A DNA stretch of 32,415 bases, taken from the NCBI GenBank assembly GCA_903839205.1, contig CAIMBM010000223.1, forward strand, positions 1 through 32,415, written 5' to 3'. The position numbers and the translations under genes were made by a program. Below the pieces are notes generated by a model that saw nothing but the letters and a program-made list of their open reading frames with translations, was not told where the DNA came from and searched no databases. Source of the DNA: an uncultured Holophagaceae bacterium (lineage in GTDB: Bacteria; Acidobacteriota; Holophagae; Holophagales; Holophagaceae). Positions 9,251 to 19,793 of this stretch are shown here, piece after piece (the stretch's first letter is position 1; each line of letters opens with the position of its first letter).

Positions 9251-11827
9251 ATGCTGCAAGCCTATCGCCAACATGTCGCTGAACGAGCATCCCTGGGCAT
9301 CCCCCCCCTGCCGCTCACCGAGGCTCAGACCTCTGAATTGGCCACCCTGCTGGCCCATCCCCCCGCGGGTGAAGAGAAGGCGCTCGTGGAACTCCTGGTC
9401 CACCGGGTGCCCGCCGGCGTCGATGATGCAGCCCGCGTTAAGGCCGCCTTCCTGGCCAGCGTGGCCAAGGGGGCCGAAAAGGTCGCCCTGGTCTCCCGCG
9501 AAAAGGCCACGGAGCTGCTGGGCACCATGCTTGGCGGGTTCAACGTGAAGCCCCTCATCGACCTGCTGGACGACGCCACCGTGGGTGCCATCGCCGCTGA
9601 GGGCCTCAAGAAGACCCTGCTGGTCTTCGACGCCTTCGCCGATGTGAAGGCCAAGGCCGATGCGGGCAATGCCCATGCCCAGGCCGTGCTGAAGTCCTGG
9701 GCCGAGGCGGAATGGTTCACCAGCCGCCCCGAGGTGCCCCAGAGCCTCACCCTCACCGTCTTCAAGGTCACGGGCGAGACCAACACCGATGACCTGTCTC
9801 CCGCCCCCGACGCCTGGAGCCGCCCGGACATCCCGCTCCACGCCCTGGCCATGCTCAAGAACGCCCGCCCTGGCATCAACCCCGACGATCCCGGCAAGGT
9901 GGGCCCCCTTAAGCAGCTGGAAGCCCTCAAAGCCAAGGGCCACCTCATCGCCTACGTGGGCGACGTGGTCGGCACCGGCTCCTCACGGAAGTCCGCCACC
10001 AATTCCGTGCTCTGGTTCACCGGGGAGGACATTCCCTTCGTGCCCAACAAGCGCTTCGGGGGCGTCTGCCTCGGCGCCAAGATCGCGCCCATCTTCTTCA
10101 ACACCATGGAGGACTCCGGCGCCCTGCCCATCGAGTTGGACGTCAACGGCATGGACATGGGCGATGTCATCGAGCTGCGCCCCTACGAGGGCAAGGCCCT
10201 GAAGAACGGCCAGGTCGTCGCCGAGTTCAAGATCAAGTCCGAGGTGATCTTCGACGAGGTCCGCGCCGGCGGCCGCATCCCCCTCATCATCGGCCGGGGC
10301 CTCACCGCCAAGGCCCGGCTGGCCCTGGGGCTCCCCCCGTCCACGGCCTTCCGCCTGCCCGCCGTGCCCAAGGACACCGGCAAGGGCTTCTCCCTCGCCC
10401 AGAAGATGGTGGGCAAAGCCTGCGGCGTGGTGGGCATCCGCCCGGGCACCTACTGCGAGCCGAAGATGACCACGGTCGGCTCCCAGGACACCACGGGCCC
10501 CATGACCCGCGACGAGCTGAAGGACCTGGCCTGCCTGCAGTTCTCCGCCGACATGGTCATGCAGTCCTTCTGCCATACCGCGCCCTATCCCAAGCCCGTG
10601 GATGTGAAGAACCACCGCGAGCTGCCGCCCTTCATCACCAACCGCGGCGGGGTCTCGCTGGCCCCCGGGGACGGCATCATCCACTCCTGGCTGAACCGCC
10701 TGCTGCTGCCTGACACCGTGGGCACCGGCGGCGACTCCCACACCCGCTTCCCCATCGGCATCTCCTTCCCGGCGGGCTCGGGCCTGGTGGCCTTTGCCGC
10801 CGCCGCGGGCGTCATGCCCCTGGACATGCCCGAGTCCGTCCTGGTGCGCTTCAAGGGCGACCTGCAGCCCGGCGTCACCCTCCGCGACCTGGTGAACGCC
10901 ATCCCCCTCTACGCCATCAAGCAGGGCCTGCTCACCGTGGAGAAGAAGGGCAAGAAGAACGTGTTCTCGGGCCGCATCCTCGAGATCGAGGGGCTGCCCA
11001 AGCTCAAGGTGGAGCAGGCCTTCGAGCTGTCCGATGCCTCCGCCGAGCGCTCCGCCGCGGGCTGCACGGTGCGCCTGGACAAGGAACCGATCATCGAGTA
11101 CATGACCTCCAACATCACCTTGATGAAGTGGATGATCGCCAACGGCTACGAGCACCGCCAGACCCTGGAGCGGCGCATCAAGGCCATGGAGACCTGGATC
11201 GCCAAGCCCGAGCTGCTGGCCCCGGACGCCGATGCGGAATACGCCGCCGTGATCGAGATCAACCTGGCCGACATCAAGGAGCCCATCCTCGCCTGCCCCA
11301 ACGATCCCGACGATGTGAAGACCCTGGCCGAGGTGGCTGGCCAGAAGATCGACGAGGTCTTCATCGGCTCCTGCATGACCAACATCGGGCACTTCCGGGC
11401 CGCCGGGAAACTCCTCGACGGCAAGACGGACCTGAACACCCGGCTCTGGATCGCCCCCCCCACCAAGATGGACGAGTACATCCTCAAGCAGGAGGGCTAC
11501 TACGGCATCCTGGGCCGAACGGGCGCCCGCATGGAGATGCCCGGCTGCTCCCTCTGCATGGGCAACCAGGCGCAGATCCGCAAGGGCAGCACCGCCATCT
11601 CCACCTCCACTCGCAACTTCCCGAACCGCCTGGGCATCGACACGCAGGTCTACCTGGGCAGCGCAGAACTGTCCGCCGTCTGCGCCATTCTCGGCCGGAT
11701 CCCCACCATGGCCGAGTACATGGCCCAGGTGGGCATCGTGAGCGAAAAGTCCAAGGACATCTACCGCTACATGAACTTCGACCAGATCGCGGACTTCCGT
11801 GGCATTGCGGACACCGTGACAGTCTAG
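9251..11827 (+). CDS. acnB: aconitate hydratase B (bifunctional aconitase / 2-methylisocitrate dehydratase)
   Basis: About 858 aa; [43 protein letters not shown] and [12 protein letters not shown] Fe-S cysteine motifs; AGGAGG before ATG. Confidence 0.97.
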   Translation: MLQAYRQHVAERASLGIPPLPLTEAQTSELATLLAHPPAGEEKALVELLVHRVPAGVDDAARVKAAFLASVAKGAEKVALVSREKATELLGTMLGGFNVKPLIDLLDDATVGAIAAEGLKKTLLVFDAFADVKAKADAGNAHAQAVLKSWAEAEWFTSRPEVPQSLTLTVFKVTGETNTDDLSPAPDAWSRPDIPLHALAMLKNARPGINPDDPGKVGPLKQLEALKAKGHLIAYVGDVVGTGSSRKSATNSVLWFTGEDIPFVPNKRFGGVCLGAKIAPIFFNTMEDSGALPIELDVNGMDMGDVIELRPYEGKALKNGQVVAEFKIKSEVIFDEVRAGGRIPLIIGRGLTAKARLALGLPPSTAFRLPAVPKDTGKGFSLAQKMVGKACGVVGIRPGTYCEPKMTTVGSQDTTGPMTRDELKDLACLQFSADMVMQSFCHTAPYPKPVDVKNHRELPPFITNRGGVSLAPGDGIIHSWLNRLLLPDTVGTGGDSHTRFPIGISFPAGSGLVAFAAAAGVMPLDMPESVLVRFKGDLQPGVTLRDLVNAIPLYAIKQGLLTVEKKGKKNVFSGRILEIEGLPKLKVEQAFELSDASAERSAAGCTVRLDKEPIIEYMTSNITLMKWMIANGYEHRQTLERRIKAMETWIAKPELLAPDADAEYAAVIEINLADIKEPILACPNDPDDVKTLAEVAGQKIDEVFIGSCMTNIGHFRAAGKLLDGKTDLNTRLWIAPPTKMDEYILKQEGYYGILGRTGARMEMPGCSLCMGNQAQIRKGSTAISTSTRNFPNRLGIDTQVYLGSAELSAVCAILGRIPTMAEYMAQVGIVSEKSKDIYRYMNFDQIADFRGIADTVTV

Positions 11828-11836
11828 TTTCCTGCC

Positions 11837-11877
11837 CAGAAAACGGCCCGGGGGTGTCGCCCCCGGGCCGTTTTCTG
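11837..11877. terminator. Rho-independent bidirectional-type terminator
   Basis: Perfect 18-bp inverted repeat CAGAAAACGGCCCGGGGG-TGTCG-CCCCCGGGCCGTTTTCTG directly after the acnB stop. Confidence 0.93.
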
Positions 11878-11940
11878 AGTGCTCGATCGAACGGGGTATG
11901 CTAGTCTCATCAGTTCTTGACCACCTTTCGGGGGGTTCCC

Positions 11941-12426
11941 ATGGGGATCTTTGAGGGCCACATCCGCGTTCACGAGGGCGACCGCTTCGCCCTGGTGGCC
12001 TCGCGCTGGAACGACTTCATCGTGGAGCGCCTCATCGAAGGGGCCAAGGATTGCATCCTCCGCCACGGAGGCAGCGAGGACCAGATGGACCTCATCCGCG
12101 TCCCCGGGAGCTTCGAACTGCCCCAGGCGGCCAAGCTGGCCGCCCAGAGTGGCCGCTATGCCGGCGTCATCGTGCTGGGCGCCGTGATCCGCGGCGGGAC
12201 GCCGCATTTCGACATGATCGCCGCCGAGGTCACCAAGGGCGCCGCCCAGGTGGCCCTGGACACGGGCCTGCCCCTGGCCTTCGGAGTGCTCACCACGGAC
12301 AGCGTGGAGCAGGCCATTGACCGGGCCGGTGCCAAGATGGGGAACAAGGGCTGGGAGGCTGCCCAGAGCGTCATGGAGATGGTGGACCTGGCGCACACCC
12401 TCGGCGGGAAAAAGGGACGGAAATAG
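11941..12426 (+). CDS. ribH: 6,7-dimethyl-8-ribityllumazine synthase
   Basis: [51 protein letters not shown] and [15 protein letters not shown]. Confidence 0.96.
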   Translation: MGIFEGHIRVHEGDRFALVASRWNDFIVERLIEGAKDCILRHGGSEDQMDLIRVPGSFELPQAAKLAAQSGRYAGVIVLGAVIRGGTPHFDMIAAEVTKGAAQVALDTGLPLAFGVLTTDSVEQAIDRAGAKMGNKGWEAAQSVMEMVDLAHTLGGKKGRK

Positions 12427-12894
12427 ATGGGTGTTCGTCGCCGGGGGCGCGAGTATGCCCTCCAGATGCTGTACGCCATGGACCTGACCGGCTACGCGCC
12501 GGACCAGGTGTTTGCCGGGTTCTACGCCATCCAGGACCTGAACCGGGATGCCTTCTACTACGCCAGGCGGCTGGTGGACGGGGTCCACGGGCAGCTGGAG
12601 GAGATCGATGGCGTGCTGGCGAAGTACGCGGAGCACTGGAAGATCCACCGCATGGCCGCCGTGGACCGGAACCTGCTCCGGCTTGGGCTCTATGAGCTCA
12701 TGTACGTGAAAGAAGTGCCCTTCCCCATCGTCATCAACGAGGCCCTGGAAATTGTGAAGGAATTCAGTGACCAAGAAGGCACACAATTCCTGAATGGCAT
12801 CCTTGATGCGGCCCGCAAAGAGTTTCGCCCGGAAGAAACCGGCCCAAGGCTCAAGAAGAAGGTCTCCCTGGTGGAGCCCTCCGAAGATTCGTGA
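12427..12894 (+). CDS. nusB: transcription antitermination factor NusB
   Basis: RRRGREYALQMLYAMDL ... VPFPIVINEALEIVKEFSDQEGTQFLNGILDAARKE; start abuts the ribH stop. Confidence 0.95.
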   Translation: MGVRRRGREYALQMLYAMDLTGYAPDQVFAGFYAIQDLNRDAFYYARRLVDGVHGQLEEIDGVLAKYAEHWKIHRMAAVDRNLLRLGLYELMYVKEVPFPIVINEALEIVKEFSDQEGTQFLNGILDAARKEFRPEETGPRLKKKVSLVEPSEDS

Positions 12895-12965
12895 CCTAAC
12901 CATCCTCTCTCGATTTGATATGCTCGATCCCTTCCCCAGTCTGTGATCTGACCGTTGGAGCCCTG

Positions 12966-13571
<606 letters not shown>

Positions 13572-13573
13572 CC

Positions 13574-15001
13574 ATGGGCGCCATCAAGCGCAAGCCGTCC
13601 CAGGGCCTCGCGATCCCCATCGATGCACCGCCGTTCAAGAAGGTCCTCATCGCCAACCGGGGCGAGATCGCCCTCCGGGTGATCCTGGCCTGCAAGGAGA
13701 TGGGCATCCAGACCGTGGCGGTCTATTCCGAGGCCGACCGCAACGCCCTCCATGTCCGCTTCGCCGACGAGGAAGTCTGCATCGGCCCCGCGCCCTCGTC
13801 GAAGTCCTACCTGAACATTCCCCAAGTGATCGCAGCGGCCGAGGTCACCGGCGCCGAGGCCATCCATCCCGGCTACGGCTTCCTCAGCGAGAACGCCCAC
13901 TTCGTCGAGGTCTGCCTGGCCTGCGGCATCACCTTCATCGGGCCCAGCGCCGAGATCATCCGCAAGATGGGCAATAAGGCCCAGGCCAAGGCCACCATGC
14001 AGGCCGCGGGCGTGCCCCTCATGCCCGGGAGCGATGGCCTGGTCGAAACAGTGGAAGACGCCCTGGTAGTGGCTGAGCAGATCGGCTACCCCGTCATCGT
14101 CAAGGCCAGCGCAGGCGGAGGCGGGCGAGGCATGCGCATCGTCAACAGCGCCGAGGAGCTGCCAGACCTCTACAACACCGCCCGCAGCGAGGCGAAGAGC
14201 GCCTTCAGCGACGACAGCGTCTACATGGAGAAGTACCTCCTGGAGCCGCGCCACATCGAAGTCCAGATCATGGGCGACCTCTTCGGCAACGTAGTGCACC
14301 TGGGCGAGCGCGAGTGCTCCATCCAGCGCCGCCACCAGAAGCTCATCGAGGAGAGCCCCAGTGCCGTCCTGGATCCGGCCCTGCGGCAGCGCATCTGCGA
14401 TACCGCCGTGAGAGCCGCCAAGTCCGTCGGCTACTACAACGCGGGCACCATCGAGTTCCTGCTCGACAAGCGGGGCGACTTCTTCTTCATGGAGATGAAC
14501 ACCCGCGTGCAGGTGGAGCATCCGGTCACCGAACTGGTCACGGGCATCGACATCGTGAAGGAGCAGCTGCGGATCGCCGCCGGCCACAAGCTGAGCTTCA
14601 CCCAGGCGGACGTGGTCCAGAAGGGCCACGCCATCGAGTGCCGCATCAATGCCGAGGATCCCTACAAGTTCACGCCCAGTCCCGGCCGCATCACCGCCCT
14701 GCACTTCCCAGGCGGCCCCGGGATCCGCGTGGACACCGCCATGCACCAGGACGCCGTCATCCCGCCCCACTACGATTCCATGGTGGCCAAGCTCATCGCC
14801 TACGGCGCCAACCGCACCGAGGCCATCGCCCGCATGCGCAGGGCCCTGGACACCCTGGTGATCGAGGGCATCAAGACCACCTCTCCCCTGCACCGCCGCA
14901 TCATGGACCAGCCCGACTTCATCGCCGGCACCTTCTCCACCAAGTGGCTCGAGACCTTCCTGGAAGAGGTGAAGCTGGAAAAGGCGAGCGAACCGCGCTA
15001 G
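13574..15001 (+). CDS. accC: acetyl-CoA carboxylase biotin carboxylase subunit
   Basis: [50 protein letters not shown] and ECRINAEDP. Confidence 0.97.
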   Translation: MGAIKRKPSQGLAIPIDAPPFKKVLIANRGEIALRVILACKEMGIQTVAVYSEADRNALHVRFADEEVCIGPAPSSKSYLNIPQVIAAAEVTGAEAIHPGYGFLSENAHFVEVCLACGITFIGPSAEIIRKMGNKAQAKATMQAAGVPLMPGSDGLVETVEDALVVAEQIGYPVIVKASAGGGGRGMRIVNSAEELPDLYNTARSEAKSAFSDDSVYMEKYLLEPRHIEVQIMGDLFGNVVHLGERECSIQRRHQKLIEESPSAVLDPALRQRICDTAVRAAKSVGYYNAGTIEFLLDKRGDFFFMEMNTRVQVEHPVTELVTGIDIVKEQLRIAAGHKLSFTQADVVQKGHAIECRINAEDPYKFTPSPGRITALHFPGGPGIRVDTAMHQDAVIPPHYDSMVAKLIAYGANRTEAIARMRRALDTLVIEGIKTTSPLHRRIMDQPDFIAGTFSTKWLETFLEEVKLEKASEPR

Positions 15002-15029
15002 GGCTTGAATCCGATAGAATGGACATCGT

Positions 15030-15105
15030 GCCGCCTTAGCTCAGTTGGTAGAGCTCCAGCTTTGTAATCTGGAGGTCGCCGGTTCGATTCCGGCAGGCGG
15101 CTCCA
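15030..15105 (+). tRNA. tRNA-Thr (anticodon TGT), CCA encoded
   Basis: Cloverleaf: GCCGCCT/AGGCGGC acceptor, GCTC/GAGC D stem, anticodon loop TTTGTAA, GCCGG-TTCGATT-CCGGC T arm, TCCA 3' end. Confidence 0.96.
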
Positions 15106-15155
15106 GTCCTTCCGTCCCTGTATCCGCCCCGGGTTGCAGCTTTCCTCCCCTGCGA

Positions 15156-15602
15156 TCAGCGGAATCCGTGACTTTGCAGGCACTCGGCGTACTGGCGGTC
15201 CATCACCTGGATGTGGGGAATGAGCCAGGTCAGCAGGAAGCCGGGCATGGCCTGGGAGCTGATCTCGCCCCGCTGCACCTTCTGGACCATGTCCTTGGCC
15301 TGCTGGATCAGGGCCGCATGTTCAGCGGCATGGGCCTCTCGCCCCTCAAACCCTACTTCCGTCATCACCCGCTCTTCGTGATCGAAATGGACCCAGGTTT
15401 CGTAGATCAGGGCCCCCATGAGGTTCTGGGCCAGGGCCCGGTCCTGCTTGTCCCGCAGGGTGGCGTGCACCTGGCCTATCAGGGCGGCAAGCCGCTGGTG
15501 TTCCTGATCGAAGGCCGTGACGCCGATGGCATGCTCCGCGCCGGACCACTCGAAGCAGGGGGCGTCGGTTTCGAATCTCGGTGTAGCAGGCACCATGGTC
15601 AT
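15156..15602 (-). CDS. bacteriohemerythrin
   Basis: FDQEHQRLAAL ... HFDHEERVM ... HAAEHAALI ... WLIPHIQVMDRQY iron-ligand pattern. Confidence 0.92.
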   Translation of the reverse strand: MTMVPATPRFETDAPCFEWSGAEHAIGVTAFDQEHQRLAALIGQVHATLRDKQDRALAQNLMGALIYETWVHFDHEERVMTEVGFEGREAHAAEHAALIQQAKDMVQKVQRGEISSQAMPGFLLTWLIPHIQVMDRQYAECLQSHGFR

Positions 15603-15948
15603 CCGATGCCGACCATGGACTGCGGGTCCCTCCTGGAGGCCTCAGCCTGGGCCTTCTGTTCCTGGATCCAGGCCGGACCAGCGGGGCAGGCAAAGGCGGA
15701 AACGTGGAAGTCCAGAATCAGCAAGAGAACACTCCAGAGGATACTAGCCCTCTTTATCGTCTGAAGTTGACCCGGGGATGAGTTACAAGCTGGTACAAAT
15801 CGCGCAATTGGTTGATAGACAGGGGGCTAAAAGCCCAACCTTCGCCAGGGCTGGAAGGCACTTGGAAAAAAAGCAACTCTACTTGCGGGTCAACCCCACC
15901 ACCAGCCCGCCATGGCCTCCCCTGAGGGAACCGGGCCCGTCTCGGCCC

Positions 15949-16881
15949 TCAGGCCTCCCGTTCCAGTCCGAGGGTGGCAAACCGGTGGAAGGGAAGAAAG
16001 CCGAGGCTCCGATAGAGACCGATGGCCATCGTATTGTCCTGGTCGACCGCGAGATGCGTCTTCCCGCAACCCAGGTCCCGGAGGGCAGCCATGGCCCCGG
16101 TCATCAGGGTCCTCCCGATGCCCCGGCGGCGAGCGCCTGGGTCCACGGCCAGCTCGGACACGTGCCCCTGGTCCAGTCCCATCCTGGATGCCAGGACGAA
16201 GCCCAACAGTTCACCGGACCCGGGCGCCCGCGCCACAAAAGAGGCCGCCGGTTCGAATTTTCCCCGGGTCGGGAAGTCCAGGATCCGAGCCAGGGAACGG
16301 CTGATCCGCTCCGGGTCGTCGAAGGCCGGATCGAAGCCGCCCTGGGGTGCTCCGGCGTAGGCCTTTTGAAGTAGCCCGGAGGCTGGAACCAGGTGCTCCC
16401 CACGCCAAGGCTCCAGGGTGGTCCCAGTCCAGGTCGTCCCGGTACCAGTCAAGACCGCTTCCATGAGGAGGCGGGGGCGGGCCCGCCCTGGCCACCGCGA
16501 CAGCAGCCAATGCAGGGTCGCGGGTGTCGCCAAGAGAAGCTCCCCACAGACCCCCAGAATCCCGGGATCCGAGAAGGCGCCCTGGATGGCGGAGCCCAGG
16601 AGTTCTAATTCCACCGCTTCGGAAGGTCCGGACCGGGAGGCGAACAACCGTCCCAGGATCAGCGTCCGGGCCCGCACCTGGAGGGGCAGGTAGCCCAGGA
16701 CCCTCCCATCCCTGACCCAGGCCAGCCCTTCGAGGGGACCTTCCCAGGGCTCCACCTGCCAGCGCAGGCTCCCCCAGAGCTGCTCCGCCTCCTCGGCCAA
16801 CAGGGGCTGGAGGTCGGAGAAGGGCTGGGCGAGGAGGCTGGCCAGCCTACCCTCGCACGGAGGTCGATCCGGCGATTCCAT
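15949..16881 (-). CDS. GNAT family N-acetyltransferase (C-terminal GNAT, divergent N-terminal half)
   Basis: VSELAVDPGARRRGIGRTLMTGAMAALRDLGCGKTHLAVDQDNTMAIGLYRSLGF. Confidence 0.88.
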   Translation of the reverse strand: MESPDRPPCEGRLASLLAQPFSDLQPLLAEEAEQLWGSLRWQVEPWEGPLEGLAWVRDGRVLGYLPLQVRARTLILGRLFASRSGPSEAVELELLGSAIQGAFSDPGILGVCGELLLATPATLHWLLSRWPGRARPRLLMEAVLTGTGTTWTGTTLEPWRGEHLVPASGLLQKAYAGAPQGGFDPAFDDPERISRSLARILDFPTRGKFEPAASFVARAPGSGELLGFVLASRMGLDQGHVSELAVDPGARRRGIGRTLMTGAMAALRDLGCGKTHLAVDQDNTMAIGLYRSLGFLPFHRFATLGLEREA

Positions 16882-16896
16882 TCCAGGGATGGAGCC

Positions 16897-17172
16897 CTAC
16901 CTGGACCGCTCCTCGTTCCTCCGGCGGGTCTCCCGGGGCCAGTGGGACCTGGGCAACTCCCTCCGCTCGCCGTTTCTCGACGTGGCGTAGTACCAGCGCT
17001 CGTTGGCGTAGAAGTAGTGGTAGCCCCCGTGGGCCAAATAGGAATCCGGACCGATCTCGACGATGGCCGGAAGGACCGGGATCACCTCCAGACCGCCCCC
17101 CCGCCTTGGCGCCACCAGGCAGCCGGTCAGAAGGAGGGCCGAGGACATGAGGACCAGCATCCCGCGTTTCAT
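16897..17172 (-). CDS. small putative lipoprotein
   Basis: MKRGMLVLMSSALLLTGCLVAP lipobox; Tyr/Trp-rich mature part YHYFYANERWYYATSRNGE. Confidence 0.75.
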   Translation of the reverse strand: MKRGMLVLMSSALLLTGCLVAPRRGGGLEVIPVLPAIVEIGPDSYLAHGGYHYFYANERWYYATSRNGERRELPRSHWPRETRRRNEERSR

Positions 17173-17401
17173 GGGTTCTCTCTTTCCGGTGGGCGAGTCA
17201 CCTGAATGGGCTGGCTCTTTCACCCATAGAGGCCATGGCTGCCTTCAGGGTTGAAGCCCGGAATGAAACCTGGCGCTGCGCCCCATGGGTGGGGGGCTGC
17301 TGCCCGAGTCGGCGCCGGGGCGCCGGGCCCAGGCCTGACACCCCTGCTCGCTCGCGCTATCCTCGGTCCATGACCCTGCGCCTCCGCCCACTGCTCGCGG
17401 C

Positions 17402-18994
17402 ATGAACCCGGCTCCTCGCCCGCCCAGTCTGCTGCGCTCGGCGGCCGTGGTGTCCTTCATGACGCTGCTGAGCCGGATCACGGGGCTGGCCCAGACCTTC
17501 TTCCTGAGCCACGTGCTGGGGGCAGGTGCGGCGGCGGACGCCTTTGCCGTGGCCTTCCGCCTGCCCAACCTGCTGCGCCGTTTCACCGCTGAAGGCACCA
17601 TGACCGCCGCCTTCCTGCCCACCCTGTCCGAGGCCGAAGCTGCCGAGGGCGACGCGGCGGTGAAGGCCGTGGCCGCAAGGTTCCTGGGCACCCTGCTGGC
17701 CATCCTGCTCCTGGGCGTGGTCCTGGTGCTGCTGGGCATGGGGCCCCTGGCGGATCTGCTGACCCTGGGGCGCCCCGAGGTCCAGGGCCAGCTCACGGCC
17801 CGGCTGGGCCGGATCATGTTCCCCTACCTGGCCCTGGTGAGCCTCACGGCGGGGTTCACGGGCCTCCTGAACCTCCGCCACCGCTTCGCCCTGGCGGCCT
17901 CGGTGTCCATCTTCTGGAACTTCGCCTTCATCGCCTTCGGCTGGACCACCCTACGTGTCCTGGAGCGCCGGGGCCCGGCGACCTTTGAGACAGTCTCTGT
18001 CGTCTGTGCCCTCGCCGTGCTGGCGGGGGGCTTCGTCCAGTTGCTGGTGGTACTTCCCGCGGTACGGAAGGAGGGTTTCGGCCTGGCCTTCGGCCTCCAC
18101 CTGCGGGATCCCTGGGTACGCAAGATCCTCCGGCGAATGGGGCCGGGCCTGCTGGCGGCGGGCATCTATCCCATCAATGCCCTCATCAGTACGATGCTGG
18201 CCTCCAAGCTGCCCAACGGCGCCCAGATGATCCTCCTCAACAGCGGCATGATGGCCGAGATGGTCATGGGGCTCTTTGCCATGAGCCTCGCCACCGCGGG
18301 CCTGCCGACCCTGTCCCGCCAGGCGGAGGCCCGGGACTGGCCGGCGATGAACCGCAGCCTCACTCAGTCGATTTCCGCCTCGGCCCTGCTGGTGCTTCCG
18401 GCCTCCGTGGGCCTGGCGGTGCTGGCCCGGCCCATCTGCGCCCTGCTCTTCCGCACCGGCGCCTACACCCCCGCCGCCGCCGACTGGACCGCCGTCACCC
18501 TCGTGTTCCAGTCTGTGGGTCTCGTGTTCGTGGCGGCCCAGCGCCTGGGCAATCAGGCCCTCTACGCCCTCAAGGACTACCGGGGCCCCGCGGCCCTGGC
18601 GGGCGCCACCCTGGTCCTCAACGTGGCCCTCAGCCTGGTCCTCATGAAGCCCCTGGGCACCGGGGGCCTGGCCCTGGCCAACGGCCTCGCCAGCCTGGCG
18701 GGCATGGTGGGCGTCCTGCGGCGCCTGGACGTCCGCCTGCCGGAGCTGAACCTCCGCCCTCTCCTGAACAGCACCGTCCGTGCCCTGGCCGCCTGCACCC
18801 TCATGGGCCTGCTGGCCTGGGCGGGAACGAAGGCTGTCGCCCTGGACGCCCCCCACGCCTTCACGCGCCTGGCCCTCGCGGTCAGGCTACTGCCCCTGGT
18901 CTGCCTGTGCGCGGCGGCCTATGGGGCCATCGCGGCGGGACTCAGGCATCCCGAAGCCCGGGAAATGGCCGAAAAACTCCTGCGGAGGGGATAG
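17402..18994 (+). CDS. murJ: lipid II flippase MurJ/MviN family
   Basis: SLLRSAAVVSFMTLLSRITGLAQTFFLSHVLGAGAAADAFAVAFRLPNLLRRFTAEGTMTAAFLP; multi-TM to the C-terminus. Confidence 0.95.
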   Translation: MNPAPRPPSLLRSAAVVSFMTLLSRITGLAQTFFLSHVLGAGAAADAFAVAFRLPNLLRRFTAEGTMTAAFLPTLSEAEAAEGDAAVKAVAARFLGTLLAILLLGVVLVLLGMGPLADLLTLGRPEVQGQLTARLGRIMFPYLALVSLTAGFTGLLNLRHRFALAASVSIFWNFAFIAFGWTTLRVLERRGPATFETVSVVCALAVLAGGFVQLLVVLPAVRKEGFGLAFGLHLRDPWVRKILRRMGPGLLAAGIYPINALISTMLASKLPNGAQMILLNSGMMAEMVMGLFAMSLATAGLPTLSRQAEARDWPAMNRSLTQSISASALLVLPASVGLAVLARPICALLFRTGAYTPAAADWTAVTLVFQSVGLVFVAAQRLGNQALYALKDYRGPAALAGATLVLNVALSLVLMKPLGTGGLALANGLASLAGMVGVLRRLDVRLPELNLRPLLNSTVRALAACTLMGLLAWAGTKAVALDAPHAFTRLALAVRLLPLVCLCAAAYGAIAAGLRHPEAREMAEKLLRRG

Positions 18995-19047
18995 TATCCC
19001 CCTGTGGATCCTGTCTCCCGCGCCCTCCCCCCCTTCGGACCCCGCCC

Positions 19048-19464
19048 ATGTTCCTGCGACTGATCGCCCTCTCGGCCCTCTCCCTTTCCCTTGCGCAGGC
19101 GGGGGATCTCACCTTCATCGCCGAGGCCGTCAATTCCGGCAACGGGAAAAAGTACCGGGCCTACATCGACCAGTCCACCATCCATCGGGAAGGCGCCTAC
19201 GAATCCGTGAAGCTGGTGTCGATCTATGACCAACCCATCTCGGCGGCGGGCTTCGCCGGCGTGAAGTCCATGGTCAACTTCTTCCAGGTGGACTGCCATC
19301 GCCACGTGAAGCGGGTCACCTACATCGGATTCCTGGACGCCCAAGGACACGTGATCGTCGAAGAGAATTACCCCGATGCTCCCGACGAGCCCTTCGGGTC
19401 GAGCACCGTGGACCGGAAGGTCGAACCCTACCTGTGCATGCACCTGTCCGACCCCGTGAAGTAG
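19048..19464 (+). CDS. secreted small protein, surface-adhesin protein E-like
   Basis: Signal peptide MFLRLIALSALSLSLAQAG; YRAYIDQSTIHREGAYESVKLVSIYDQP pattern. Confidence 0.6.
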   Translation: MFLRLIALSALSLSLAQAGDLTFIAEAVNSGNGKKYRAYIDQSTIHREGAYESVKLVSIYDQPISAAGFAGVKSMVNFFQVDCHRHVKRVTYIGFLDAQGHVIVEENYPDAPDEPFGSSTVDRKVEPYLCMHLSDPVK

Positions 19465-19589
19465 GCGATCCGTCCAGGGAGAAGCGTTCCGTGGCTGCTC
19501 CAGGGACAAGGTGGGCGAGGCTTCGGAGAGCCTGTGCCGGCGCAGGTCTTTAGGACATGTGCCCGGAGTCACGAAAGACTACCTATTGA

Positions 19590-19619
19590 TCGTTAATATT
19601 AAAGCCTTCTAATTAACGA
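19590..19619. promoter_or_regulatory. AT-rich inverted repeat upstream of the octaheme cytochrome gene (candidate operator)
   Basis: TCGTTAAT-N14-ATTAACGA in an AT-rich island in otherwise GC-rich DNA. Confidence 0.45.
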
Positions 19620-19659
19620 CGCAATGATCATCTATTTAACGCCCCTCGAAATCCCGACC

Positions 19660-19682
19660 ACCCAGGGCCATCGCCCCTGGGT
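19660..19682 (+). promoter_or_regulatory. leader hairpin upstream of the octaheme cytochrome gene
   Basis: ACCCAGGG-CCATCGC-CCCTGGGT, 8-bp stem, 7-nt loop. Confidence 0.45.
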
Positions 19683-19793
19683 CCGGTCCGGACGCCCAGG
19701 CTCGTTCAATGGATGGAAGAGAAGGAGTTTATGACCTTCCCAACCACCCAAGGCCGGAGGTGAACTCCCGCCGATCCCACTAGGAGGTGAATC

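Noticed and set aside
9983-11392. 469-aa minus-strand ORF within acnB
   Set aside because: Antisense shadow of a certain acnB gene; repetitive G/H/L/V composition.
16240-16270. T-arm-like GCCGGTTCGAATTTTCCCCGG suggesting a tRNA fragment
   Set aside because: Lies inside the GNAT coding region and has no matching cloverleaf or acceptor stem.
15778-16374. 198-aa plus-strand ORF after the hemerythrin promoter region
   Set aside because: Mostly antisense to the GNAT gene, Pro/Gly-rich, no domain recognised.
19586-19600. FNR/CRP-like box beginning TTGAT
   Set aside because: Only one half-site matches (TTGAT-cgtta-ATATT); the second half does not fit ATCAA.
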